A program made the position numbers and the translations under genes. A stretch of DNA of 64,000 nucleotides from a virus. A model generated the notes under the pieces. It was not told where the DNA came from. It was given only the letters and a program-made list of their open reading frames with translations, and made no database searches. The DNA lies in IMG/VR virus record IMGVR_UViG_3300032116_000166, positions 1 through 64,000 of that record. One strand, written 5' to 3'. Positions within the stretch are counted from its first letter, which is position 1; the number at the start of each line of letters is the position of its first letter. Shown here piece by piece: positions 18,001 through 25,567 of this stretch.

Positions 18001-20192
18001 TTAGTGCCTTAGCTACTGCTAACGATACGGGCTCTGTAACTATAACTGCTAGTAAGACCGGATTCAGCAGCCAAACAGCAGTTTTTAGTTTGGCTAAAAG
18101 TAAAACAGGTCTTGCAGGTGTAACACTAAACCTAACCAACGACAGCCATGTATTAAGTGCCAATAATGCAGGTGTTGTTACTGCAGGAGAATACGCTACT
18201 GCTGTTACTACTGCAAAAATATTTTTGGGTGGCACAGAAGATACTGGATGGACTTTTACTAAAGCAGACTCCACAGGTGTCACCTCTAGCATAACTGCTG
18301 GCACGGTCACCGTTACTGATATGAGTGTCGATACTGGCTTTGTGGACATAACAGCTAGTAAAGCAGGCTATACCAGCCAAGTAGCTAGATTTAGCGTTAG
18401 CAAGAGTAGAACAGGCGGTACAGGTGGTACTGGACCGGCAGCAGTAGCTATTACACTCACTAACGACACACACGTATTTCCAGCAAAAAATGACGGTGAA
18501 GTACTAACCTATACTGGAGCAAATACAACTGCTAAGGTATATGTTGGTGGCACAGAAGACACTGGTTGGACTTTTACTAAAGCGGACTCCACAGGAGTTA
18601 CTTCTAGTATAAGTGGTGCCACAGTTACTGTTAGTGCCTTAGCTACTGCTAATGATACGGGTTACGTAAATATTACTGCTAGCAAATCTGGCTATAGCAA
18701 TCAAATAGCTACATTTAGCTTGAGTAAGAGTAAAACAGGTCTCGCAGGTATAACACTAAACCTAACAAATGACAGCCATGTGTTAAGTGCCAACAATTTA
18801 GGTGTTGTTACTGCAGGAGAATATGCCACTGCTGTTACTACTGCAAAAGTATTTTTGGGCGGCACAGAAGATACTGGTTGGACTTTTACTAAAGCAGACT
18901 CCACAGGAGTTACTTCTAGTATAAGTGGTGGCACGGTTACAGTTAGTAATATGAGTGTTGATACGGGTTATGTAGACATAACAGCCAGTAAATCTGGTTA
19001 TACTAACCAAGTAGCAAGATTTAGCGTTAGCAAGAGCAGGACCGGAGGCACTGGCGGTAGCGGTGGTAGTGGTGGTACTGGCGGTAGTGGCGGTACTGGA
19101 GGCACAGGTCCGGCAGCAGTAGCTATAACACTAACTAATGATACACATGTTCTTCCCGCACGTAATAATGGTGAAGTATTGACATATGTTGGAGCAAGTA
19201 CAACTGCTAAAGTATTTGTAGGCCCTACAGAAGATGCCGGCTGGACTTTTACTAAAGCAGATTCTGCAGGCGTCACTTCCAGTATTAGTGGTGCTACAGT
19301 TACTGTAAGTGCTCTAGCAACTGCTAATGATACTGGTTATGTAGATATTACTGCCAGCAAGGCAGGATATAGTAATCAAATAGCTACATTTAGTCTGGCC
19401 AAAAGTAAAACAGGCCTTGCGGGTGTAACATTAAATCTAACAAATGATAGTCATGTATTAAGTGCTGACAGTGTTGGTACTGTTACTGCCGCAGTGTACG
19501 CAACCGCCGTAACCACGGCTCAAGTACTTTTAGGTGGTACAGAGGATACTGGCTGGACGTTTACTAAGGCAGATTCCGCCGGTGTTACTTCTACAATAAG
19601 TGGTGGCACCGTTACCGTTAGTGCAATGAGTGTTGATACTGGTTTTGTAGACATAACAGCCAGTAAAGCAGGCTACACTAATCAAATAGCCAGATTTACT
19701 ATAAGTAAAAGTAGAACTGGTGGTACAGGCGGCAGCGGTGGTACAGGCGGCAGCGGTGGTACAGGCGGCAGCGGTGGTACAGGCGGCAGCGGTGGTACAG
19801 GCGGCAGCGGTGGTACAGGAGGAAATGGAATATCTTCAGTAACCGCGTATAGAATACTAAGTTCTACAAGTTTGCCCGCGGCTCCGTCTATCGGAATAAA
19901 CACAGTACCAACTGCAGGGGCACCTACAGATTATACTAATTGGTTTTTGTCTCCAAAAACCGTCTTGGGTACTAATGAGTGGATGTTTCAGGTTGTAGGA
20001 ACATTTAATGGTACTACATATACTTGGACTACAAGTAGTTTTTTAAGTACATTTAGAGTAGGCAAGTTAAGTGCACTAACTGCAGAAATAGGTGCTTTTG
20101 GAAATACAAGTGGCGACAGTGTAAGAATTACAGACACACAAATCATAATTTATGCCAACGGAGTCCCAAGAGTAAAGCTCGGAGCATTATAA
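15099..20192 (+). CDS. Central tail fibre with Ig-like repeats and Gly-rich hinges
   Basis: A 1697-residue beta-rich protein. Residues about 907-1540 hold three alternating pairs of near-identical Ig-like modules, each around 100 residues. The A type begins TLTNDTHVFPAKNDGE and the B type NLTNDSHVLSANN; both share TEDTGWTFTKADS. More diverged copies lie earlier (near 265 and 790). Two Gly/Ser/Thr hinges (about 1314-1338 and 1540-1576) separate modules. The C-terminus (KLSALTAEIGAFGN, ANGVPRVKLGAL) resembles the end of lambda gpJ-type central fibres. It starts inside the upstream stop (TAATG). DNA of the A modules is identical over 65 bp at 17841-17905 and 18471-18535, so copy number may vary by recombination. 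Role: host attachment at the tail tip. Confidence 0.8.
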   Translation: MATTMHARQLQLDGSSVRINVISVSLSASIAGTEVPKNKPVEFYKQLDNTTLPASILLTATATGTAQTINYSWSYATDLAPGIWIPIPGQTTSTLSVTNTNFTSYLGTATGVIFKVEATRLGFISGVSYLTIYNNTELTEVVQILLSNPNVLVGTDESNVAVTYDNTDCQIKVLVNGKEINYGLSGNNTFSVGTPVISPANSIVLGAATAGTKTYSFADITNMTGDIVTVDFPVTIRNNYGNPRPVVNVTQKFVKVKPGEGNIFVLLTNDTHAIPSKEDGTDPTLLFSGTEISLYQGGTLLKYDGVGTAAGRWKILSKVDTNLTSGAVASVVNAVAGDDEAVVADLQSFSLVQNTGKITFTIVGKTLANESFSITKTQTFSKLRNGVTAVIYKVFSSTKAVYKNSASFQTNGAFNEIVGGGRKYTGNTVINFGWLGITPYTRNAQNQLVAGTESREFVGGGDGVVFSPDPSDTTEKFIVRLYETQTSTTVLDTEEIPVILKGDIGLSTALVYAYKRSATAVTDKPGSFTYNFVSKTISVPASLANGWQKTIPSGTDPLYVTVASASSNTGTDDVDNTEWSEPVIQTQTGINTATIYLYARNNDTVTAPAFTRPAGDLATKSVYTFSTGVISGFPVGVNPNYWSDAIPSETLGKVLWVRHATAANSGPTDDIFDSNGWSAPQILSSSVKSLILTADKYIFNRDKNNLIIAGQVIKLTALKQNTSNGVTWTTSPTTPLFLATTGGTAITQGTTTSDIVYIRAADFSTNATVNITASISTDSLSDTTIIGSVRDGGSGITVELNNPVHQLPTTNTGTVTYTGSGTTIRVLEGDAYRTITAVVPTGNSITAGSVVSGLNTTTVTIGVHSNAASTTPTVDYSITFTKGDGTAGTVKATQTLAKNIEGPSAIAVRLTNDTHVFPAKNDGEVLTYTGANTTAKVYVGGTEDTGWTFTKADSAGVTSSISGATVTVSALATANDTGSVTITASKTGFSSQTAVFSLAKSKTGLAGVTLNLTNDSHVLSANNAGVVTAGEYATAVTTAKIFLGGTEDTGWTFTKADSTGVTSSITAGTVTVTDMSVDTGFVDITASKAGYTSQVARFSVSKSRTGGTGGTGPAAVAITLTNDTHVFPAKNDGEVLTYTGANTTAKVYVGGTEDTGWTFTKADSTGVTSSISGATVTVSALATANDTGYVNITASKSGYSNQIATFSLSKSKTGLAGITLNLTNDSHVLSANNLGVVTAGEYATAVTTAKVFLGGTEDTGWTFTKADSTGVTSSISGGTVTVSNMSVDTGYVDITASKSGYTNQVARFSVSKSRTGGTGGSGGSGGTGGSGGTGGTGPAAVAITLTNDTHVLPARNNGEVLTYVGASTTAKVFVGPTEDAGWTFTKADSAGVTSSISGATVTVSALATANDTGYVDITASKAGYSNQIATFSLAKSKTGLAGVTLNLTNDSHVLSADSVGTVTAAVYATAVTTAQVLLGGTEDTGWTFTKADSAGVTSTISGGTVTVSAMSVDTGFVDITASKAGYTNQIARFTISKSRTGGTGGSGGTGGSGGTGGSGGTGGSGGTGGSGGTGGNGISSVTAYRILSSTSLPAAPSIGINTVPTAGAPTDYTNWFLSPKTVLGTNEWMFQVVGTFNGTTYTWTTSSFLSTFRVGKLSALTAEIGAFGNTSGDSVRITDTQIIIYANGVPRVKLGAL
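19719..19826 (+). repeat. 18-bp tandem repeat coding Gly-Gly-Thr-Gly-Gly-Ser
   Basis: Five perfect tandem copies of GGTGGTACAGGCGGCAGC (19719-19808) and a sixth partial copy to 19826, in frame within the central fibre gene. A similar but less regular hinge lies at about 19045-19110. The unit length is a multiple of three, so slippage changes hinge length without breaking the frame. Confidence 0.95.
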
Positions 20193-20207
20193 TATAGGAG
20201 TAATTAA

Positions 20208-20477
20208 ATGCCTTATGGATTTCAGACACTGCACACAGATGGCACAACAGTGTTATTAGAGATAAGTGACAGAACAATCAGATTGAAATCTGTGACAAAT
20301 ATAACAGTACCAACTTCTGGTACTACAACTGTTTCAGTATCAAGTACTTCTAATACAGGAAATGCTATAGCTGTAACAGAAAATGGAGCAGTTGCACAGG
20401 TTACTTCAACTGGTGTAGTTACTGTGTACGGCGGCGGAGTGTCTGGAAACACAAACCTAAGAGTTTACGAGTACTAA
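20208..20477 (+). CDS. Small tail-tip protein with MPYGF N-terminus
   Basis: An 89-residue beta-rich protein with Shine-Dalgarno TAGGAG ahead of the ATG. Its start MPYGFQTLHTDGTTVLLEISD parallels that of the following 1093-residue protein (MPYGFEVYNENG), so the two share an N-terminal module. Small phage proteins with an M-x-YG-x-x-V/L start and a short beta fold are common near tail tips (I recall a DUF6453-like group, not verified). The next gene begins one base after its stop. Confidence 0.65.
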   Translation: MPYGFQTLHTDGTTVLLEISDRTIRLKSVTNITVPTSGTTTVSVSSTSNTGNAIAVTENGAVAQVTSTGVVTVYGGGVSGNTNLRVYEY

Positions 20478-20478
20478 T

Positions 20479-23400
20479 ATGCCATATGGTTTTGAAGTTT
20501 ATAACGAGAATGGCATACTGTTGGCCAACGACACTGATTTTAACTATGGATTGTTAACGTCCGGTATAAGAGGTATAGGGCGAATCGGATCTCTTACTGC
20601 TGTAGTAACTAATACTATAAGATTTGATTCGCAAGTAACAACTACGGATGCTAAACCCTTAATATTTGTTAAATTTACCGATCCTAATTATTATGTATCT
20701 ATATTAAGTTTTTCAAACACATCTGCCTCATTCATATTTGCCAGTGGACCGGGAGGTGTTACTAGTAGCGTCCCCGCCACTACAGTATTAAACTTAGAGT
20801 ACAAAGTATTTGTTCCATTTAATAAGCTACCCGCGTACAACGGAACTGATAGTTATGGATTACATGTGTTCGATTCTGCTAGCAATAAAACATTTGATTC
20901 CAGATACGAATTACCTACAGTAGTTGGTAGCGCGACATGTGCAGCAAATAATACATCTCCAGTAAATGAAACTAGTTCTGCACTTCCAAGTGGATACGGT
21001 ATAAATAATACTTGGGTATGCTTAAATTCTATCGCAGAAGGACGTATAGGAAGTATTGCTATAGGCGGCACTTTACATTCAGTATATCAAGCCGTAAGAA
21101 TATCAGGTAATTTTATTTACATGAGTCATATCTATAAACCAGAAGATAGCGCATATTCTGGTAGTTATTATTATGCAAATATACCTAGAACATTTTTGTT
21201 GGCGGATCAACCTATTATTGGATATCCACTAAAGCTTTCTTTGTACACCAATCCCTTTTGGACTACTACATCTTGCCAAATAAATTATGCACTGCAAAAC
21301 AACGACAGCAGCTGTGTTACATATTTTAAGTATGAAGCCGATGTTTCAGGTGGTAATGGCAATCCTATTTCATACTCTTGGGCACTGTCTAACAATACTG
21401 CCGGATACACGATTAGTAATCCCACAGATAGTTATGTATATGTAACACTACAAAAACCAGCTGGCTCTTATAGCTGTACTTTGACGTGTACAGTTTCACA
21501 GGCCGGCAGTGTGACACAGGTAGTTTCAGTTACACTATCAAGTACACATACAACAAATTTATTAGCTACTGCTACGTTATCAATAGATGGAAAAACAAGT
21601 CCTTATACTGTCACTGAGGGCGAAACTGTAACTTTTAGAGCTACTACAACGGGTATTCCAAACGGTGATTATATATACTGGGGATTTGATACCGCAGGTA
21701 TATCAAATCCAGTAAATTTTGAAGATTTTAACCCAAACACTATGTACGCTCTTGCCAGTGTAAACAATAATCAAGCAACAATAACTAAGTATATAACTGC
21801 TGGTGCTGTAGAGTCAACAGAACAATTTAATTTTAAAGTTTGGAGAAATGTTAGCGGCGAGCTTCCTCCTACTGGAGTTGGTCTTATGGCCCAAACATTG
21901 GTAAGCGTTGCAAACGCAGTCGTCTCTACTAACTATTCAGTAACATCAGATACAACTTCTGTAAATGAAAGCACCTCTCAGTATGTTACTTTTACACTAA
22001 CATCGACAGGTTTGGCTAATCTCACGCAAGTGTGGTGGAGAATAGAAACTGTTACAGGAACTATTAACTCCAATGACTTTGTTGACAGTTCAGGAATGAG
22101 TGGCAGCGCATACATAGGTCCAGTATGGAACAGTGAAACATTTACATATGATAATCAAACTGCAGCGGTACCAAAGACTATTAGAGCAGATACTATTACA
22201 GAGGGTTCCGAATCTTTTACCGTAAGATTATATTCCGATAGCAGTTTTGTTAATTTATTAGCAACAGGGCCCACAGTAACAATAGGCGACACTAGTATAA
22301 CGCCCACAAGTTATAATCTAACATCTTCAGCAAATAATGTTAACGAAGGTGGTAGTGTAACATTTACAATAGGTGGAACCAGTATTCCTAATGGTACATA
22401 CTACTGGGATTTGTCCAATACTACGGATTTTGTTACCAGTAACGGATCTGTCGTCTATCCTACGCCAGGTTCGTTCAGCGTAACACCTACCTCTGACTCA
22501 ACCACAGAAGGTTCAGAATTCTTTACTGCTAGACTTTATAGTAATGCAGCTCGCACTATTCTGCTAGCAACCAGTGCATCAGTAACTATAAACGATACCA
22601 GTGGAACCGCAGTACCTGTAGCGAGCTTTACAAAAACTGCCGCGTCTGGAACAGCGCCGCTTTATGTAAGTTTTACAGACACTTCTAGTAATTCCCCAAC
22701 AAGCTGGTCTTGGAATTTTGGTAACAGTTCAACAAGTACACTGCAAAACCCCAGCAATATACTCTATAATGCAGCAGGTACATATACAGTTTCATTAACT
22801 GCTTCTAATGCAGGAGGTAGCAGTGCACCAACAACACAGACAATAACTGTTTCGTCCGCTAGTACTAGTATATCTACAACTGGCGACAGTAACGGAACTG
22901 TCGGTACAAGTTATGCAAAACAGTTTTTCTATAACCTAAACGGAAGTACTGTACTTGGTTTATTTTCCTATAGCGGGCCGAGTATACCAGGACTTAGTTT
23001 TGCCGTATTTGGTGGCCCAGGACCTGGTAGTGGGGGTAGTGTTGGCGCTTCACTATCTGGGACTCCTACAACAGCAGGTACATATACCTTTACTGTAACC
23101 GGATCTGGGCAGGGGTACAGCGCAAGTCAGCAATATACTATAACGATTGTAAACCCTGCTGCACCACTACCAACGGCTAATTTTACCGCAAGCCCAACTA
23201 CAGTAACAGTGGGTCAAATTGTGTATTTTACAGATGCCTCTACCAATGCTGTTAGTTGGGAATGGGATTTTAATAACTTTGATGGATATGTCAGTACGGT
23301 TCAAAACCCTACTAGGATATATACGGCAGCAGGAATATATAGTGTTAAATTGCGAGTAGCAAACAGCGATGGTGTAACCAATACACTTATAAGAAGTAAT

Positions 23401-23760
23401 TATATTACGGTAAACGCAGCACCTGCCTACAATGAGGTTGTTTACATTGATAATCAAATATCTCAAACCACAGGAACTACTACAATCGCAACTGTTTCTA
23501 CCGCTGTTATATTTAGTATAATAATTTCAGGTGGGCAACCTAATACCAATGCAACATTCTCTGGTGCAAGTGCAGGTACAGTTACACTGGATGCAAATGG
23601 TTCTTTTGTTTTTGGAAATAATCAGCTTCTAGCTCAACAGTACAACTGGACTATTACATTCGCAGGCTCTGGAAATACTCGTTATCTTCAAATCACTGGT
23701 ATTACTCCAAGCGGTGGCGGTGGCGGTGGCGGTGGCGGTGGCGGTGGAATTGAACAATAA
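20479..23760 (+). CDS. Large adhesin-like fibre with Calx-beta and PKD domains
   Basis: A 1093-residue protein. Residues 1-250 form an MPYGF-type tail-binding domain. Residues about 360-710 contain Calx-beta-like modules (TVTEGETVTFRATTTG, VNEGGSVTFTIGGTS, TEGSESFTVRLYSD and similar). PKD modules are clear near residues 715-795 (WSWNFGNSSTSTLQNP, AGTYTVSLTASN) and 895-975 (WEWDFNNFDGYVSTVQNP, AGIYSVKLRVAN). The C-terminus is a 12-glycine run followed by IEQ. PKD and Calx-beta folds are extracellular binding modules, so a host-adhesion role is inferred. It has no signal peptide, as expected for a virion protein. Confidence 0.78.
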   Translation: MPYGFEVYNENGILLANDTDFNYGLLTSGIRGIGRIGSLTAVVTNTIRFDSQVTTTDAKPLIFVKFTDPNYYVSILSFSNTSASFIFASGPGGVTSSVPATTVLNLEYKVFVPFNKLPAYNGTDSYGLHVFDSASNKTFDSRYELPTVVGSATCAANNTSPVNETSSALPSGYGINNTWVCLNSIAEGRIGSIAIGGTLHSVYQAVRISGNFIYMSHIYKPEDSAYSGSYYYANIPRTFLLADQPIIGYPLKLSLYTNPFWTTTSCQINYALQNNDSSCVTYFKYEADVSGGNGNPISYSWALSNNTAGYTISNPTDSYVYVTLQKPAGSYSCTLTCTVSQAGSVTQVVSVTLSSTHTTNLLATATLSIDGKTSPYTVTEGETVTFRATTTGIPNGDYIYWGFDTAGISNPVNFEDFNPNTMYALASVNNNQATITKYITAGAVESTEQFNFKVWRNVSGELPPTGVGLMAQTLVSVANAVVSTNYSVTSDTTSVNESTSQYVTFTLTSTGLANLTQVWWRIETVTGTINSNDFVDSSGMSGSAYIGPVWNSETFTYDNQTAAVPKTIRADTITEGSESFTVRLYSDSSFVNLLATGPTVTIGDTSITPTSYNLTSSANNVNEGGSVTFTIGGTSIPNGTYYWDLSNTTDFVTSNGSVVYPTPGSFSVTPTSDSTTEGSEFFTARLYSNAARTILLATSASVTINDTSGTAVPVASFTKTAASGTAPLYVSFTDTSSNSPTSWSWNFGNSSTSTLQNPSNILYNAAGTYTVSLTASNAGGSSAPTTQTITVSSASTSISTTGDSNGTVGTSYAKQFFYNLNGSTVLGLFSYSGPSIPGLSFAVFGGPGPGSGGSVGASLSGTPTTAGTYTFTVTGSGQGYSASQQYTITIVNPAAPLPTANFTASPTTVTVGQIVYFTDASTNAVSWEWDFNNFDGYVSTVQNPTRIYTAAGIYSVKLRVANSDGVTNTLIRSNYITVNAAPAYNEVVYIDNQISQTTGTTTIATVSTAVIFSIIISGGQPNTNATFSGASAGTVTLDANGSFVFGNNQLLAQQYNWTITFAGSGNTRYLQITGITPSGGGGGGGGGGGGIEQ
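23713..23748 (+). repeat. GGTGGC hexanucleotide repeat coding polyglycine
   Basis: Five perfect GGTGGC copies and one GGTGGA, encoding 12 glycines three residues before the stop of the PKD fibre protein. Copy changes would stay in frame. Confidence 0.95.
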
Positions 23761-23778
23761 TAAATAGAAAGTAGTGAT

Positions 23779-24144
23779 ATGGCACTGACAAAAGATTATG
23801 AAATACCACAAGGTATTATAGGAGAATATCACAGGCTTCAGAAGGTAGAAATTCTACCTTCTGAAGGTAGGGTTGATATTTTGTTTGCAATATATGTAAA
23901 CAAGGCCGCTAAGGAAGCGGCAAAACTTCCTCTTTATTACCAGTCTGTAAGTATACCTCTTGATCACTTTACAGAAGACCCTAGAACTGTATTCTATACA
24001 GCGGCAAGAACGCATAAAAACAGTTATCTTGCTACATCATCTAACACAGTAGATCCAGACCAGTCTACTAATATAAGTAATACTGTGGCACTAAGACCAG
24101 AATATGTTGCAACTGTGTCACTTATTAATGGCACAATTAGTTGA
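23779..24144 (+). CDS. Small tail-region protein, unknown function
   Basis: A 121-residue protein of unrecognised family between two tail genes. It is a compact alpha/beta sequence with a C-terminal Ser/Thr/Asn-rich beta part. No signal peptide or membrane segment is present. Codons 20-30 lie in a perfect 31-base inverted repeat. No strong Shine-Dalgarno is present (AAAGTAGTGAT upstream). The next start is 9 bases beyond the stop, so it is probably co-translated with the 298-residue minor tail protein. Confidence 0.65.
   Translation: MALTKDYEIPQGIIGEYHRLQKVEILPSEGRVDILFAIYVNKAAKEAAKLPLYYQSVSIPLDHFTEDPRTVFYTAARTHKNSYLATSSNTVDPDQSTNISNTVALRPEYVATVSLINGTIS
23836..23866. repeat. 31-base perfect palindrome inside a coding region
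   Basis: CTTCAGAAGGTAGAA at 23836-23850 is followed by a single A and the exact reverse complement at 23852-23866. In RNA this folds to a stem of about 13 bp with a tight loop, early in the 121-residue gene. Confidence 0.9.
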
Positions 24145-24153
24145 GGAATAGCT

Positions 24154-25050
24154 ATGCCGTCTCCAAACAAACTCCGAATAATCTATCAAAATCAGGTAGA
24201 TTTATCATCCACTACTATTACTAGTACCACTCCTGCTAGTGGTACTAGTACTGCCAACTTAAAAATCGACACAAAGAGCCTTGTTTGGAGATCTAGCACT
24301 AGTACTACAGCCAGTATTATTTTAGATCTTGGGTCACAAAAAACAATAGGTGGAGTAGTACTGGCCTTTACCAATCTACCCTCTAGCACTGCAACTATCA
24401 GAGTAGTTGGCCACAACACTGCAATGAGTATTTCGGGTGGCAACTTAGTAATACCAATAGGTGCTGCATATAATACAGGACTTGTAAGTTGTTGCCCTTG
24501 GAATACTCTAGCACTACCCAGTTGGGGTACAAACCCAGTCGGATCTTCTAACTACAGCTATGGCGGAGGAACCTACGCCAGGGTTTGGTTAAATTCCACC
24601 CAAGCATCGACTCCTGTTAGATACGTCGGTATTGAAATAACCGACAATGCTGCCAGTTTTATAGAAGTCTCACGACTAATTGTAGGAAATTACTGGAGTC
24701 CAACGCACAATGCAGGTTATGGTATCAGTGCAGGTATAAAAGACTTAAGCGAGCATGTCAGAACGGAGGGTGGTGACCTATTAACTCGCAGAGGTCCACG
24801 ATTCAAAACATTGAATTTTGACCTACAGTGGTTGGCTAGCAGTGATCGCAAAGAAATGACCAGATTATTACTTGGTAATGGCATGCCAAAACCTCTATTT
24901 GTTAGTCTGTTTCCCGACAGCACTGGTGCGGACGAAGATTTTCAACGAGAGGGAATACACCAGATATATGGAAAAATGGTTGAAATACCAGGAGTTAGTT
25001 ATACCACTCTGGATATTTACAGCACAAGTTTAGAAATAGAAGAAGTATAG
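24154..25050 (+). CDS. Minor tail protein, discoidin-like N-terminal half
   Basis: A 298-residue protein with Shine-Dalgarno GAGGAATAGCT before the ATG. Residues about 40-180 have the features of an F5/8 type C (discoidin)-like beta-sandwich: SIILDLGSQKTIGGVVL, STATIRVVGHN, and ARVWLNSTQ..VRYVGIEITD. The C-terminal third (KTLNFDLQWLASSDRKEM, MPKPLFVSLFPDS, DIYSTSLEIEEV) resembles the barrel of tail-tip connector proteins. It is probably a carbohydrate-binding tail-tip component. It is the last gene before an internal promoter. Confidence 0.62.
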   Translation: MPSPNKLRIIYQNQVDLSSTTITSTTPASGTSTANLKIDTKSLVWRSSTSTTASIILDLGSQKTIGGVVLAFTNLPSSTATIRVVGHNTAMSISGGNLVIPIGAAYNTGLVSCCPWNTLALPSWGTNPVGSSNYSYGGGTYARVWLNSTQASTPVRYVGIEITDNAASFIEVSRLIVGNYWSPTHNAGYGISAGIKDLSEHVRTEGGDLLTRRGPRFKTLNFDLQWLASSDRKEMTRLLLGNGMPKPLFVSLFPDSTGADEDFQREGIHQIYGKMVEIPGVSYTTLDIYSTSLEIEEV

Positions 25051-25072
25051 TGTTGGCATAAATTTTTTATAC

Positions 25073-25101
25073 TTGACTGCTTCATGCCATTATGATATAA
25101 T
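25073..25101 (+). promoter_or_regulatory. Sigma-70 promoter, fibre cassette 1
   Basis: TTGACT (25073-25078), 17-bp spacer, TATAAT (25096-25101), extended -10 TG at 25093-25094. From the -10 onward it reads TATAATAGTACCAAA, identical to the promoter at 40319. No terminator hairpin is visible before it. Confidence 0.9.
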
Positions 25102-25118
25102 AGTACCAAATTAGAAAG

Positions 25119-25154
25119 CACCAAAATAAAATGTTGGTGTAACCCAACAAGGAG
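25119..25154 (+). promoter_or_regulatory. Leader with mutually exclusive hairpins before fibre cassette 1
   Basis: The TTGG core at 25134-25137 can pair in two ways. It can pair upstream as CACCAA (25119-25124) with TTGGTG (25134-25139), or downstream as TGTTGG (25132-25137) with CCAACA (25144-25149). The downstream option abuts the Shine-Dalgarno AAGGAG (25149-25154). A translational switch is possible but unproven; the stems are only 6 bp. Confidence 0.35.
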
Positions 25155-25159
25155 TCCAA

Positions 25160-25567
25160 ATGGCAACAACACTTTATTTTGTACAGTCTGATACACTGCC
25201 TCAAATAAAACTGACTCTTACAAACGAAGATACTGGAGCAGCCAAAAACCTAACAAATAAAATTGTTAGTCTTCACGGCAAACCCGCAACTGGTACTGGT
25301 GTAAGATTTACCAGAGAAGCCATATTTCCTGCTGGTGCAGCCGACAGAACCGCAGGTATATGCTATATACAATGGTTGGACGGCGATTTAAATCGGCCCG
25401 CCGGTGATTACAATGCAGAAATAGAGATCTATGATACTTCTACTGCCAGCAGAGAGACCATTTATGACTTAATTAAGTTGGTCATACGTGAAGACATTGC
25501 GGACATTACACCACTACCAGCACCAGCGCCCACAGCTCCTAGCCCTGGCGCCCCTGATCCAACATGA
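25160..25567 (+). CDS. BppU-like fibre adaptor, cassette 1
   Basis: A 135-residue protein. The opening (LYFVQSDTLPQIKLTLTNEDTG..KNLTNKIVSLHGK) and the later DGDLNRPAGDYNAEIEIYD follow the pattern of the beta-sandwich N-terminal domain of baseplate upper protein BppU-like tail proteins, which anchors fibres to the tail. The C-terminus is Pro/Ala-rich (PLPAPAPTAPSPGAPDP), a probable flexible linker. Shine-Dalgarno AAGGAG lies six bases before the ATG. It overlaps the next gene by 4 bases (ATGA). It is the first gene after a promoter, in the same position as the analogous 196-residue gene at 40383. Confidence 0.65.
   Translation: MATTLYFVQSDTLPQIKLTLTNEDTGAAKNLTNKIVSLHGKPATGTGVRFTREAIFPAGAADRTAGICYIQWLDGDLNRPAGDYNAEIEIYDTSTASRETIYDLIKLVIREDIADITPLPAPAPTAPSPGAPDPT

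Noticed and set aside
17879-18349. A 156-codon minus-strand frame across the Ig-like repeats
   Set aside because: It arises from repeat composition and recurs in each repeat copy; no start signals, and it is fully inside a convincing plus-strand gene.
19719-19826. Regular tandem 18-bp units considered as a CRISPR-like array
   Set aside because: Units are directly adjacent with no spacers and encode an in-frame Gly/Ser/Thr hinge.
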